A stretch of 64,000 nt of DNA, taken from the NCBI RefSeq assembly GCF_017495225.1, contig NZ_JAFEIG010000020.1:186001-250000 (forward strand). Reading direction: 5' to 3'. This document shows positions 28,423-37,980 of the stretch, one piece after another. Source of the DNA: Daejeonella sp. (GTDB taxonomy: Bacteria > Bacteroidota > Bacteroidia > Sphingobacteriales > Sphingobacteriaceae). Both the position numbers and the translations under genes were made by a program. The notes below the pieces were generated by a model, which was not told the DNA's origin, searched no databases, and worked only from the letters and a program-made list of their open reading frames with translations. How positions within the stretch are numbered: position 1 is the stretch's first letter; every line of letters starts with the position of its first letter.

Positions 28423-29103
28423 ATGAGCATTACAGCTAATATATCAGCCATAAAGAAAGAGATAGGAAATAGTAGTGTAAAGCTAATTGCCGTTTCTAAA
28501 ACAAAACCCATAGAAAGTATCACTGAAGCCTATGAAGCTGGACAGCGTTTATTCGGCGAAAACATGGTTCAAGAGTTGGTGGATAAATATGAAAAACTCC
28601 CCAAAGATATCGAATGGCACCTAATTGGACACTTGCAGACTAATAAAGTAAAATACATCGCTCCTTTTATAGGATTAATTCATTCTGTTGATAGCTTAAA
28701 ATTATTACAAGAAATAAATAAGCAAGCCTTAAAAAATAACCGGGTTATTGATTGTTTGCTTCAATTGGAAATTGCAGACGAAGAAACTAAGTTTGGATTA
28801 GATTTAGCCGAAGCCATAGAATTATTGCGATCTGATGAGTTTAAAGAAATGAAAAACATTCGAATTTGTGGGGTAATGGGTATTGCAACATTAACAGATA
28901 ATCCTAAAATAACTGCTGAAGAATTTTATGAACTTGGTATATTTTTCCAGGGATTGAAAGATACCTTTTTCAGAAAAGATGATGCCTTTAAAGAAATATC
29001 GATGGGCATGTCTGGAGATTATAAATTGGCAATTGAGAAAGGGAGCACAATGATTAGGCTTGGAAGCACTATTTTTGGTACTCGTCAAGCGAAGTCAAAA
29101 TAA
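28423..29103 (+). CDS. YggS-family pyridoxal-phosphate homeostasis protein
   Basis: 226 residues. The PLP lysine lies in LIAVSKTKP, followed by GQRLFGENMVQEL, WHLIGHLQTNKVK, IHSVDSLKLLQEI, and MGMSGDYKLAIEKGSTMIRLGSTIFG near the C-terminus, the full set of the YggS/PROSC family. It binds PLP without catalysing a reaction and helps balance cellular vitamin B6. First of four plus-strand genes with short gaps. Confidence 0.94.
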   Translation: MSITANISAIKKEIGNSSVKLIAVSKTKPIESITEAYEAGQRLFGENMVQELVDKYEKLPKDIEWHLIGHLQTNKVKYIAPFIGLIHSVDSLKLLQEINKQALKNNRVIDCLLQLEIADEETKFGLDLAEAIELLRSDEFKEMKNIRICGVMGIATLTDNPKITAEEFYELGIFFQGLKDTFFRKDDAFKEISMGMSGDYKLAIEKGSTMIRLGSTIFGTRQAKSK

Positions 29104-29109
29104 TTATTA

Positions 29110-29580
29110 ATGGAAATGAAGATTAGAGTAGCAGTAAAGGAAGACTGCCATAGGTTATTAGAATTAATTCATGAACTCGCAGTTTATGAGAAAGCACCCG
29201 ACGAAGTAACAGTTAGCATTGAAGAGTTTCAAGAAGCAGGCTTTGGCAAAAACCCAGTTTGGAAAGCATTTGTAGCCGAAGAAAACGGGATTATACAAGG
29301 TTTCGGACTATATTATATTCGTTATTCCACTTGGAAAGGTTGCAGAATGTATCTAGAAGATTTGCTTGTAACAGAAAAAATGCGTGGAAAAGGAATAGGA
29401 AAATTGATATTCAACAGACTTATTGAAGAAGCTATTGAAATGAAATTTAAAGGGATGACATGGCAAGTACTAGACTGGAATGAACCGGCAATTAATTTTT
29501 ACAAAAAATACAATTCCGATTTTGATGGTGGATGGCTAAATGTAGCACTTTCAGAAGATCAGCTTAAAAAACTGTCGTAG
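29110..29580 (+). CDS. GNAT-family N-acetyltransferase (SAT-like)
   Basis: 156 residues. N-terminal IRVAVKEDCHRLLELIHELAVYEKAPDEV, central YLEDLLVTEKMRGKGIGKLIF with the acetyl-CoA-binding motif (R/Q-x-x-G-x-G), and WQVLDWNEPAINFYKKYNSDF, resembling diamine/thialysine acetyltransferases. Likely substrate is a polyamine or lysine analogue, which is inference. 6 bp after the YggS gene. Confidence 0.88.
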   Translation: MEMKIRVAVKEDCHRLLELIHELAVYEKAPDEVTVSIEEFQEAGFGKNPVWKAFVAEENGIIQGFGLYYIRYSTWKGCRMYLEDLLVTEKMRGKGIGKLIFNRLIEEAIEMKFKGMTWQVLDWNEPAINFYKKYNSDFDGGWLNVALSEDQLKKLS

Positions 29581-29620
29581 ATTTAACATTGAAATAATAT
29601 TTATAAATAAAATTAAGGTC

Positions 29621-30880
29621 TTGATTAAAGTATTTAAATTTGGAGGATTTGCAGTTTCTGATGCCAAATCCGTTAAAAATCTAGCAAACATTATTGCATC
29701 ACATGCTAATGATCAGATACTAATTATTGTTTCTGCCATGGGTAAAACTACGGATGCCCTAGAAAACCTTTGTAAAGCATTTGTAGAAGGTGAAGACGAT
29801 GCGCATGAAATTCTTAATAATATTAAGCAATTCCATGAAAACATCATGCTTGATCTATTTGAAAATAAAAATAACCCAGTTTTTTATGAAATAGCCAATA
29901 CTTTTGTAGAAATTGAATGGATGTTGGAGGATGAACCTCATCCGGACTATGATTTCAATTATGATCAAATAGTATCTATTGGCGAATTTCTTTCAAGTAG
30001 AATAGTAGCGGCTTATTTAAACCAAAATAAGATAGACACTAATTGGTTAGATGCAAGAGATTTTATTCATACTGACAATTCGTATCGTGAAGGTATAATT
30101 GATATGGATAAAACTAGATCAAGCATGCCCAAATTACTAAATCTATTAAAAAAACAAGTACTTGTTACACAGGGTTTTATTGGCGGGACTTCAGAAAATT
30201 TCACTACAACATTAGGCCGTGAAGGCTCTGATTATTCGGCTGCAATTTTTGCTTCCTGCTTACAAGCCGAATCACTAACTGTTTGGAAAGATGTTTCTGG
30301 AATTATGAATGCTGATCCAAGATTATTTCCAGATGCACAAAAATATGATGAACTACCCTATTCTGAAGCATTAGAAATGGCTTATTATGGGGCAACAATC
30401 ATACATCCAAAAACAATTAAGCCACTACAAAATGCCAATGTGCCATTATATGTAAAACCTTTTCTGGAACCGAATGAAAAAGGTACAATCATTCATTCAA
30501 TGGCAATATTAAATACGGATATAGCTGCAAAAATTGTTAAGAATAATCAAATCCTTTTATCCATGTCAACCAAAGATTTTTCATTCATCGATGAACAAAT
30601 TCTTATTTACCTTTTGCAATGTGTTTCACAGTCGAACATCAAAATAAATATGATGCAACGTTCTGCAATGAGTTTATCAGTCTGCTTTAATCAAGATGAT
30701 GTGAAGTTCAATAAACTTTTAAATACTTTGAAAGATAAATTCAATTGTAAATACAATCAAGAATTAAGTTTATTGACGGTAAGACATTTCAAAAAAGAGA
30801 ATTTAAATGCTATTTGCTCAGGAAAAACAATTATTATGGAACAATTCAGTCGCAATATTGCACAAATAATTTTAAAGTAA
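29621..30880 (+). CDS. Aspartate kinase (TTG start)
   Basis: 419 residues. Kinase signature KVFKFGGFAV at the very N-terminus, so the TTG at 29621 must be the start; no in-frame ATG exists between it and the preceding gene. Other features: IVSAMGKTTDAL, TQGFIGGT, TLGREGSDYSAAIFA, VWKDVSGIMNADPR and YFGA-like AYYGATIIHPKTIKP. The C-terminal ACT region is short. Phosphorylates aspartate for lysine, threonine and methionine synthesis. Confidence 0.9.
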   Translation: MIKVFKFGGFAVSDAKSVKNLANIIASHANDQILIIVSAMGKTTDALENLCKAFVEGEDDAHEILNNIKQFHENIMLDLFENKNNPVFYEIANTFVEIEWMLEDEPHPDYDFNYDQIVSIGEFLSSRIVAAYLNQNKIDTNWLDARDFIHTDNSYREGIIDMDKTRSSMPKLLNLLKKQVLVTQGFIGGTSENFTTTLGREGSDYSAAIFASCLQAESLTVWKDVSGIMNADPRLFPDAQKYDELPYSEALEMAYYGATIIHPKTIKPLQNANVPLYVKPFLEPNEKGTIIHSMAILNTDIAAKIVKNNQILLSMSTKDFSFIDEQILIYLLQCVSQSNIKINMMQRSAMSLSVCFNQDDVKFNKLLNTLKDKFNCKYNQELSLLTVRHFKKENLNAICSGKTIIMEQFSRNIAQIILK

Positions 30881-30884
30881 AGCT

Positions 30885-32060
30885 TTGAATAAAAGGATAT
30901 TACATAACGAAGTTCAGAAGTTCATTAAAGAACATTTAGAAGATGATATCCCCGGAATAATTCTTAAAAAAAGTCCTTTTGAAGAAATAAGCTCAAAAGA
31001 ATTAGCCGAACAAATAGATAGTAAAAAACGCTGTGAATCTAAACTTCCACTTTGGTTTAATACAGAAGGTCTTTACTATCCAGCAAAATTATCCATCGAG
31101 CAAGCATCTTCAGAGATAGCTGCAAAATATAAAGCTAGTCTAATTCAAGGGAATAGCATCATTGATTTAACTGGCGGATTTGGTGTTGATAGTCATTTTT
31201 TTGCGCTAAAAGCAGACTTTGTAACACATTGTGAATTAAATCAAGAACTATCTGAAATATCAAAGCATAACTCAGAAGTCCTAGGTGTTAAAATAAACTA
31301 TGTTAACGCGAATGGGATTGATTATTTAAGAGATTCAAACGAAACCTTTAGCACAATTTACATTGACCCTTCGCGCAGGGTTGAATCAAAAAAAGTATTT
31401 CTTTTAAAAGATTGCGAGCCAGACGTAATTAGCAATTTAAAGCTATTAATTGAGCATTCTGATCGTATTATTATTAAAACAGCACCGCTACTAGATATCC
31501 AATCCGCTATTCGCGAATTAATTAAAATTAGTGAAATTCATGTAATTAGCATTAAAAATGAGTGCAAAGAATTATTGATAGTAATCGATAAAAATAATGC
31601 AAATGAAGATCCTTTAATCACCTGTGTATTACTTGGTAATCAAGAAAATAAGTATAATTTCAAACTATCAGAGGAAAAGAATTATAATATTTCAAATTAT
31701 TCTGAACCTCTTGAATATCTTTATGAACCTGACACTGCCCTTTTAAAAGCGGGATGTTTTAAATTGATTTGTCGCGATTTTAAACTAGAAAAGTTACATC
31801 AACATACCCATTTATATACATCTAAAGAGTTAATAAATGAGTTCCCAGGTAGAAAATTTAGAATCAAAAAACTCTTGACTTTCGGACAATTTTCAAAAGA
31901 GAATGAAATCAAAAAAGCTAATATTATCTGTCGTAATTTTGGTTTAAGTCCGGAGGAACTAAAGAAAAAACTTAAAATCAAAGATGGTGGCGACGAATAT
32001 CTTTTATTTTGTACTGGAATGAAGGATCAACTCCTAGTAATAAATTGTGAGCGTCTTTAA
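30885..32060 (+). CDS. Class I SAM-dependent methyltransferase with THUMP-like domain (TTG start)
   Basis: 391 residues. N-terminal EVQKFIKEHL...SSKELAEQI and KLPLWFNTEGLYYPAKLSIEQASSE, then SAM motif I IIDLTGGFGVDSHFFA and the catalytic-type YIDPSRRVESKK. The C-terminal part matches the THUMP-like domain of this Bacteroidota family. TTG at 30885 is 4 nt after the aspartate kinase stop, and the N-terminus fits the family from there. Substrate probably RNA, unproven. Confidence 0.82.
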   Translation: MNKRILHNEVQKFIKEHLEDDIPGIILKKSPFEEISSKELAEQIDSKKRCESKLPLWFNTEGLYYPAKLSIEQASSEIAAKYKASLIQGNSIIDLTGGFGVDSHFFALKADFVTHCELNQELSEISKHNSEVLGVKINYVNANGIDYLRDSNETFSTIYIDPSRRVESKKVFLLKDCEPDVISNLKLLIEHSDRIIIKTAPLLDIQSAIRELIKISEIHVISIKNECKELLIVIDKNNANEDPLITCVLLGNQENKYNFKLSEEKNYNISNYSEPLEYLYEPDTALLKAGCFKLICRDFKLEKLHQHTHLYTSKELINEFPGRKFRIKKLLTFGQFSKENEIKKANIICRNFGLSPEELKKKLKIKDGGDEYLLFCTGMKDQLLVINCERL

Positions 32061-32085
32061 GAAATAATAGAATTGAAATGGACAA

Positions 32086-32120
32086 AAAAAATACTCTAGT
32101 TAAAAACCAGAGTATTTTTT
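32086..32120. terminator. Bidirectional terminator between convergent genes
   Basis: A perfect 12-bp stem (32086-32097 with 32109-32120) of A-run/TACTCT type around an 11-nt loop, with A and T runs on both sides, lies between the plus-strand methyltransferase and the minus-strand peptidase. Confidence 0.75.
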
Positions 32121-32135
32121 GAAAGCAATAAACAA

Positions 32136-33671
32136 TTACTGTTTTTTAAACTTCTTTGGCCTATCATCAACCATACCATTGAAATAATTCTTATCTAGTA
32201 ATGTCTCATTCATTATTTTTTCTTGAGTGACACTCATACCTGAAAGACTACTTAATTTGTTATTATTGGCATTTACAGCAAAAATACCTTTTTCTGAATA
32301 AGATAACGCTGCAGCCAAAAGTGCTTCAGAGGAATCTCCAAAATCCTTGGTTAAATCATCCGGAAGATCTTTATCAACTGCAATACCATTATAATATCCA
32401 CCTACATTTTTCTGATTTTTTGTTTCAAACTGGGGAATGTAAAGATCTAATTTATCAATTTTAATTGCAAAAAAACCGACAGGTTTACCATAAGTTTTAC
32501 GTCCAATTAGTTTAATATCAGAATTCATAACACCCTGCAAATTATTAATTACCATTTCACTTGCTGAAGCAGTACCACCTAAAACTAAGAAATAAATCTT
32601 TTTAAAATTTGCACTACCCTCTTTAGCGAAATTTTCAAAATTTCCCTTTCCATTTGGTTTATAATTTATATCCGCAAAAGTTGCCCATTTGCCATTAACC
32701 CCACCAGTAAAGGTTTGAAGTTTTCCATTCTTATCGTACAAAGGTTGATTAGCTAAAATCGAAGCCAATCCATCTTGCATAGTTTTAGTCCAATAAGTGG
32801 TGTACATAACTTGTCCGTTAACTGATGCAGGAGCTAATAAATTAGTCAAAACTACAGCTGTGGCTACAGATCCACCACCATTATATCTCAAATCTACTAT
32901 TAATTCAGTTGCCCCATCAGTATGAAATTTAGCGATTTCAGCTTTAAGTGCATCCCCAGAATTTGTAGTAAAGCTATTGTAAACAATATACCCTACTTTT
33001 TTACTTCCAACAGAAAATAATTTTGTTGCAAAAATGGGATTATTAGCATAAGTTGCTCTAGAAATAGTTAAATCCTGAGTACTACCATCTGGCTTTTTTA
33101 TGGTAAGAGAAACTGAATTTGCGCTTCCAAAAACTGCATTAGATACAAAGGCTCTATTGTCGTAGTTTATACCATCTCCTGAACGCCCATTTAAACTTAT
33201 TATTTGATATCCCCTTTTCAAATTAGTAGTTGCGGCTGGTGAATTTGGAGAAACAAATTTTATTCTTAAGTCAGTTAATGTTTGATAGGACACAGAAAAA
33301 CCAAAATCACCACTTACCCCATTTAATGAAGCAGAAAGACCACCATCATCTAAAAACGAATATTTGTCCGTGGGTTTATTAATTCCAGGAAGCTTAATAA
33401 TTGCATCTAAAACAGCTTGATCATTTGCATAAGACCTAGGTTTAAATACCCCGTAAGTAGGCATACCTTCATTCCAATAATAGGTTTCCTTAGCATACAA
33501 ATAAATAGAATCCTTGGTTAATTCAGCCCTTGTTGCTGCTACTATTGGAGTAGTAGGTGTTACAGTTGTGCCAGGTTTAGGATCCTTCTTACAAGAAGCT
33601 GAAAAAATTAGAACACCAAAAGTTAAAGCTATTAGCTTATTAAATGGTAAAAATCGAAGTTTAGATATCAT
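32136..33671 (-). CDS. S41-family peptidase lipoprotein with PDZ-like domain
   Basis: 511 residues with a lipobox (FGVLIFSASC). A PDZ-like segment (about 120-210: DFGFSVSYQT...RGYQIISLNGRSGDG) precedes the protease core: VGYIVYNSF, ELIVDLRYNGGGSVATA, the catalytic Ser in GTASASEMVINNL and the general-base Lys in GRKTYGKPVG. Periplasmic or outer-membrane-anchored serine protease of the C-terminal-processing type. Monocistronic on the minus strand. Confidence 0.88.
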   Translation of the reverse strand: MISKLRFLPFNKLIALTFGVLIFSASCKKDPKPGTTVTPTTPIVAATRAELTKDSIYLYAKETYYWNEGMPTYGVFKPRSYANDQAVLDAIIKLPGINKPTDKYSFLDDGGLSASLNGVSGDFGFSVSYQTLTDLRIKFVSPNSPAATTNLKRGYQIISLNGRSGDGINYDNRAFVSNAVFGSANSVSLTIKKPDGSTQDLTISRATYANNPIFATKLFSVGSKKVGYIVYNSFTTNSGDALKAEIAKFHTDGATELIVDLRYNGGGSVATAVVLTNLLAPASVNGQVMYTTYWTKTMQDGLASILANQPLYDKNGKLQTFTGGVNGKWATFADINYKPNGKGNFENFAKEGSANFKKIYFLVLGGTASASEMVINNLQGVMNSDIKLIGRKTYGKPVGFFAIKIDKLDLYIPQFETKNQKNVGGYYNGIAVDKDLPDDLTKDFGDSSEALLAAALSYSEKGIFAVNANNNKLSSLSGMSVTQEKIMNETLLDKNYFNGMVDDRPKKFKKQ

Positions 33672-33723
33672 AATTTAAAATATTAACTATTAAAGGTGCT
33701 TGTAAATGATATAATTATCTAAA

Positions 33724-34338
33724 TTATATAAATTCATTGATATTTAGATACTCTATATCAGTGGATTGAGTAAATTCTTTGTCAGATTCTTCACAATTTA
33801 TAATCGAAACATCGTGATTTTGTAAATCTTCTTTTTCTAAAATATACGTAATTGGATTAGATGCAAGTTTAGGAACAATCTCTTGAACGTAATAAACTTT
33901 TAAATATTTTTCAAGCCCATTCCATTCGGTTTGCATAATCTTATTTATTTGGATCTCAGGTATTCCATTTGTTAAGATAATTATTGCTTTTCTATCCACT
34001 ATAATGTCTTGTAATAGACTTAAAACATTTGGATATAAAATTAATTTCAATGGCAAACGAGCGGTTTTATAAAGTCGGGTAAAATTCTCTCTATATTTCT
34101 CTTCTATACCAAAGGCTTGTTTTATTCTGTCAAAAATACCACCATCACCATGATGTAAATAAGATTTTTTGCAAAATTCAGTTAAATCAGATGCTGGAGG
34201 AAAACCTTCAGTAAATTCAATAAAATTGGCAAATAAATAATAAACTTGAAGTAGATAATCTTGTTCAGGATATAAAACATTATCTAATCCAAATATAAAA
34301 GCCTTTTTACTGGGATCTAAATCTTTATAAGTCAACAT
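33724..34338 (-). CDS. HAD-superfamily-like protein, probably catalytically inactive
   Basis: 204 residues in the layout of the pyrimidine 5'-nucleotidase-like HAD group (FIFGLDNVLYPEQDY, IILTNG, PKLASNPITYILEKED, VSIINCEESDKEF). Motif I reads FGLDN where the active family has FDLDN, so the nucleophilic Asp is a Gly; motif IV GDS...D is also missing. The fold is probably kept but phosphatase chemistry is unlikely. Directly downstream (1 nt) of the 34340 gene and part of the lolD operon. Confidence 0.72.
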   Translation of the reverse strand: MLTYKDLDPSKKAFIFGLDNVLYPEQDYLLQVYYLFANFIEFTEGFPPASDLTEFCKKSYLHHGDGGIFDRIKQAFGIEEKYRENFTRLYKTARLPLKLILYPNVLSLLQDIIVDRKAIIILTNGIPEIQINKIMQTEWNGLEKYLKVYYVQEIVPKLASNPITYILEKEDLQNHDVSIINCEESDKEFTQSTDIEYLNINEFI

Positions 34339-34339
34339 A

Positions 34340-34819
34340 TTAAACAGTAAATAAACTAAATATTACTTCATCATCTATAATTTCCCACTTAAAAACTCCA
34401 TTTACTTCTTGAAATGGTAAGCTATTGTTGGGAGGGCAATCACCTGCCACAACCACACCATTTATCAAAACAATCAAATTAATTAATAATTTAGAGTGAT
34501 TTAATAATTCTAAGTTAATAAAATTAATAGAAGGGATAATAATTTTTATATTAAATTCTTCAAAAAGAATTCTGGAAGTAGATAATTCAATAATTTCATC
34601 CAAAACAAGAGGATAAACTTCATTTATTTCATTATCCAAACATATTTTTAATAATTCGTGGGCAAAACTTGGTGATTTAGCAGATGGAATTTTAATAAAT
34701 TTTTTATCACCAAAATTAGGTATTTCCTCAATTGAACCGAAGAAAAGAACTTTTTCACTGAATAAACGTGCTAATCGAAATGCAGCAGAATCAGAAGCAG
34801 CTGTAATTAATCCAGACAT
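34340..34819 (-). CDS. Hypothetical protein, possibly a truncated ATP-grasp N-terminal region
   Basis: 159 residues. The opening SGLITAASDSAAFRLARLFSEKVLFFG and the later EINEVYPLVLDEIIELSTSR resemble the pre-ATP-grasp domain of carboxylate-amine ligases, but the ATP-binding part is absent. No clear family. It sits between lolD (1-nt gap) and the inactive HAD gene (1-nt gap), so is translated with them. Confidence 0.5.
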   Translation of the reverse strand: MSGLITAASDSAAFRLARLFSEKVLFFGSIEEIPNFGDKKFIKIPSAKSPSFAHELLKICLDNEINEVYPLVLDEIIELSTSRILFEEFNIKIIIPSINFINLELLNHSKLLINLIVLINGVVVAGDCPPNNSLPFQEVNGVFKWEIIDDEVIFSLFTV

Positions 34820-34820
34820 A

Positions 34821-35477
34821 TTAATAGTTAATTATCTGACCATCTTTCATTAATACTTTCCTATCCGCAAGGTTAGCCAAACTTTCATTATGCGTAACTA
34901 TTACAAATGTTTGGTTTAGGGTATCTCGAAGATGAACAAACAATTGATGTAAATTTTCGGCATTTATGGAATCTAAGTTACCGGAAGGCTCATCAGCAAG
35001 TATTAAAGCAGGATCATTAACCATTGCCCTGGCCACGGCCACGCGTTGTTGTTCACCGCCAGATAATTCATTAGGTTTATGATATGCACGATCTGAAATT
35101 CCTAGCATCTCCAATAATTCAAATGCCTTATGTTCAGCATCCTTTTTACTTTTTCCTGCGATAAAAGCTGGAATACAAATATTCTCTAAGGCAGTAAACT
35201 CTGGTAATAAATGGTGAAATTGAAATATAAATCCTATTTGTTCATTTCTAAAGGCGCTAAGCTTTTTAGGCGATAAAGAATTTACGTTCACATTATTAAT
35301 TAAAATACTTCCATGATCCGGTCGATCAAGTGTACCTATAATATGCAGCAAAGTACTTTTACCAGCACCAGAAGCACCAACAATGGTAATAATTTCACCT
35401 TTTTTCACTTCTAAGTCCACCCCTTTTAGGATGGGCAATGTTCCGTATGACTTTTGAATTCCTTTAGCTTCAAGCAT
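34821..35477 (-). CDS. lolD: LolD-like ABC transporter ATP-binding protein
   Basis: 218 residues from the ATG at 35477, the usual LolD start ([12 protein letters not shown]). Walker [11 protein letters not shown]-loop [18 protein letters not shown], signature [15 protein letters not shown], Walker [13 protein letters not shown] and H-loop VTHNE. Powers lipoprotein release from the inner membrane (LolCE not in the window) or a related MacB-type exporter. Heads a three-gene operon; divergent from sucC. Confidence 0.9.
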   Translation of the reverse strand: MLEAKGIQKSYGTLPILKGVDLEVKKGEIITIVGASGAGKSTLLHIIGTLDRPDHGSILINNVNVNSLSPKKLSAFRNEQIGFIFQFHHLLPEFTALENICIPAFIAGKSKKDAEHKAFELLEMLGISDRAYHKPNELSGGEQQRVAVARAMVNDPALILADEPSGNLDSINAENLHQLFVHLRDTLNQTFVIVTHNESLANLADRKVLMKDGQIINY

Positions 35478-35612
35478 GGATTTAAACATTCTTTTTATAC
35501 AAAGGTGCAAATTGTTTATTAGAGAATATAATGTAATAAATTAAACATTTTTTTCATTTGTCCTTTTCATGTTTGTAATATAAAACGTAGTTTTACAACA
35601 AATAATAAGTAA

Positions 35613-36806
35613 ATGAATATTCACGAATATCAGGGTAAAGAAATATTAAAAAGCTTCGGTGTAAGAGTACAGGAAGGCATTGTAGCCGACACTGCTGAGC
35701 AGGCTGTTGACGCAGCTAAGAAGCTAAAAGTAGATTATAATTCGGATTGGGTAGTTGTAAAGGCTCAAATTCATGCTGGCGGTAGAGGAAAAGGTGGTGG
35801 AGTGAAGTTGGCTAAGAATCTAGATGAGGTTAAAGAAAAAGCAGGCCAAATTTTAGGAATGCAATTAGTAACTCCTCAGACTGGTCCCGAAGGTAAACTT
35901 GTAAGCAAAGTTTTAGTTGCTCAAGATGTTTATTATCCAGGTGAAAGCGAAACCAAAGAGTTTTATGTAAGTGTATTGCTAGATCGTTCAAAGGGTCGTA
36001 ACATCATCATGTATTCCACCGAAGGAGGAATGGACATTGAAGAGGTTGCTGAGCACACTCCTCATTTAATATTTAAGGAAGAAATTGATCCTAAAGTTGG
36101 TTTACAGGGTTTCCAAACTCGTAAAATCGCTTTTAATCTTGGTCTTAGCGGTGATGCATTTAAGGACATGACTAAATTTATAGTTGCCTTATATAAAGCG
36201 TACGAAGCTACTGATTCTTCGATGTTCGAAATCAACCCAGTTTTAAAAACTTCTGACAATAAAATACTTGCAGTAGATGCTAAGGTTAATTTAGATGATA
36301 ACGGACTTTTCCGTCATCCTGCTTATGCTGCGATGCGTGATACTTCAGAAGAAGATCCTACAGAAGTTGAAGCAAGTAAATCAAACTTGAACTATGTTAA
36401 ACTTGATGGAAACGTAGGATGTATGGTAAATGGTGCAGGTTTAGCAATGGCTACCATGGATATTATCAAGCTTGCGGGTGGTGAGCCAGCAAACTTCTTA
36501 GACGTAGGTGGAACTGCAAATGCACAAACTGTAAAAGCTGGATTTAATATTATTTTATCAGATCCAAATGTTAAAGCTATCCTAATTAATATTTTTGGTG
36601 GTATTGTTCGTTGCGACCGTGTAGCTCAAGGTGTTATTGATGCCTACAATGAAATAGGTAATATTCCTGTGCCAATCATTGTTCGTTTACAAGGAACAAA
36701 TGCTGTTGAAGCTAAAAAATTGATTGATGAATCGGGACTTCAAGTGTACTCAGCAATTCTTCTTAAAGAAGCAGCTGCTTTAGTGACTAAGGTTCTCGAA
36801 AAATAA
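35613..36806 (+). CDS. sucC: Succinyl-CoA synthetase beta subunit, ADP-forming
   Basis: 397 residues. N-terminal NIHEYQGKEILKSFGV, ATP-grasp with VVVKAQIHAGGRGKGGGVKL, FEINPVL, ANFLDVGGTANAQ and LINIFGGIVRCD (CoA-ligase domain). Converts succinyl-CoA, ADP and phosphate to succinate, CoA and ATP in the TCA cycle. sucD is not adjacent, so the two subunits are encoded apart. Followed by a strong terminator. Confidence 0.96.
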   Translation: MNIHEYQGKEILKSFGVRVQEGIVADTAEQAVDAAKKLKVDYNSDWVVVKAQIHAGGRGKGGGVKLAKNLDEVKEKAGQILGMQLVTPQTGPEGKLVSKVLVAQDVYYPGESETKEFYVSVLLDRSKGRNIIMYSTEGGMDIEEVAEHTPHLIFKEEIDPKVGLQGFQTRKIAFNLGLSGDAFKDMTKFIVALYKAYEATDSSMFEINPVLKTSDNKILAVDAKVNLDDNGLFRHPAYAAMRDTSEEDPTEVEASKSNLNYVKLDGNVGCMVNGAGLAMATMDIIKLAGGEPANFLDVGGTANAQTVKAGFNIILSDPNVKAILINIFGGIVRCDRVAQGVIDAYNEIGNIPVPIIVRLQGTNAVEAKKLIDESGLQVYSAILLKEAAALVTKVLEK

Positions 36807-36815
36807 GAATTCCTT

Positions 36816-36853
36816 AAATCCGTCATTCTTTTAATCAAAAGAATGACGGATTT
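36816..36853 (+). terminator. Rho-independent terminator after sucC
   Basis: A perfect 17-bp stem (36816-36832 with 36837-36853) closing a 4-nt loop AATC, ending in a T-run, 9 nt beyond the sucC stop. Confidence 0.9.
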
Positions 36854-37578
36854 TTTATTATTGCTTTAAAGCAATCCCCCTCGCCTCTTTAATATTTCAA
36901 ATAATATTTTCTTTATCTTTTCTATTTAATATTGAAGATTTATATAATTCACTTTTAAACCGTTTTTTTAAAATTCCTCTCGCAGAGACGCAAAAATCTT
37001 GGCGAAATAGTTTTTTTGTTTTGAAAAAGGACAGGTTGTGACAAAAGCGTCCACAGGGAATTTTGCTCACCATGTCATTGCGAGGAGGCACGACGAAGCA
37101 AACTCTTGTTATTAGAAAAGGGATTGCTTCGCTACCCTTGCAATAACAGGTTGCACTAAAGACATGAGTATAGCCGGTCCTCTGGTCGGTGTTGTCCCCG
37201 TACCAGATAAATCTCCCGCAGATGTCGCAGAATTCCGCAGATTTTTTCTGCGCTGATCCGCGTTAATATGCGGGAGCATTTTTTTGTTCGCGTCGGTCCT
37301 CTGGTCGGTGTTGTCACCGTACAAGTCGTTAATGTTATCGTTTCTCTGCGTCTTTGTGTCTCTGCGAGACACAAAATTAAACTCTCGCAAAGGCGCAGAG
37401 ACGCAAAAAAAAAACAGGTCTATTCATTCTTGTTAATTAACCCTTCTATGTGTCTTAGCCTTACTGCGAGATATTTTTTAAATTCTCTGCTATAATCAGT
37501 GACATTTGTCGGAAATGATTTTTTCACACACGAATCCCTGAGAGGAAGTATGTGATTATAAAAAATTTAAGCATAAAA
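36854..37578. repeat. Gene-free interval rich in dispersed repeats
   Basis: About 725 bp without a credible gene. It contains two copies of a 32-nt element around GTCCTCTGGTCGGTGTTGT (37175-37206, 37294-37325; a third at 57408-57439, and a partial reverse copy near 54851-54869), and several copies of GCAGAGACGCA/TCTCTGCGTC words, among them an imperfect inverted pair at 37342-37371 and 37381-37409. Short open frames here are made of repeat sequence. Confidence 0.7.
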
Positions 37579-37601
37579 AAAGGGAGCTAAAAGCTCCCTT
37601 T
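37579..37601 (-). terminator. Terminator of the thrS-infC-rpmI-rplT operon
   Basis: A 10-bp stem AAAGGGAGCT/AGCTCCCTTT with a 3-nt loop, followed on the minus strand by a run of seven T, 20 nt after the rplT stop. Confidence 0.88.
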
Positions 37602-37620
37602 CCAAATAATATATTTAAGA

Positions 37621-37965
37621 TTATTTTACTGAATCAATAACAGCCTTAAATGCATCTGGGTGATTCATTGCTAAATCAGCTAAAACCTTACGGTTTAATT
37701 GATTCCCCTTTGCAGTTAATTTACCCATTAAAGCAGAGTAAGATAATCCATGTTGACGTGCACCAGCATTAATACGCTGAATCCACAAAGCTCTAAATTC
37801 TCTTTTCTTGTTTTTACGGTCACGGTAAGCATATTGCAAACCTTTTTCGACTGTGTTTTTAGCAACGGTAAAAACCTTGCTTCTTGATCCCCAATAGCCT
37901 TTGGCTAAATTTAAGACCTTTTTTCTTCTTCTTCTTGACGCTACTGCGTTAACCGAACGTGGCAT
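37621..37965 (-). CDS. rplT: 50S ribosomal protein L20
   Basis: 114 residues with the L20 pattern: [25 protein letters not shown] near the N-terminus, [27 protein letters not shown] and [19 protein letters not shown]. Early assembly protein of the large subunit; L20 represses this operon in E. coli and Bacillus. Last gene of the IF3 operon, before a terminator. Confidence 0.98.
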   Translation of the reverse strand: MPRSVNAVASRRRRKKVLNLAKGYWGSRSKVFTVAKNTVEKGLQYAYRDRKNKKREFRALWIQRINAGARQHGLSYSALMGKLTAKGNQLNRKVLADLAMNHPDAFKAVIDSVK

Positions 37966-37980
37966 GTTGTTTTGTTTTTT

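Noticed and set aside
36897..37495. Several 64-92-codon frames on both strands
   Set aside because: They consist of dispersed intergenic repeats, overlap one another on opposite strands and show no protein family.
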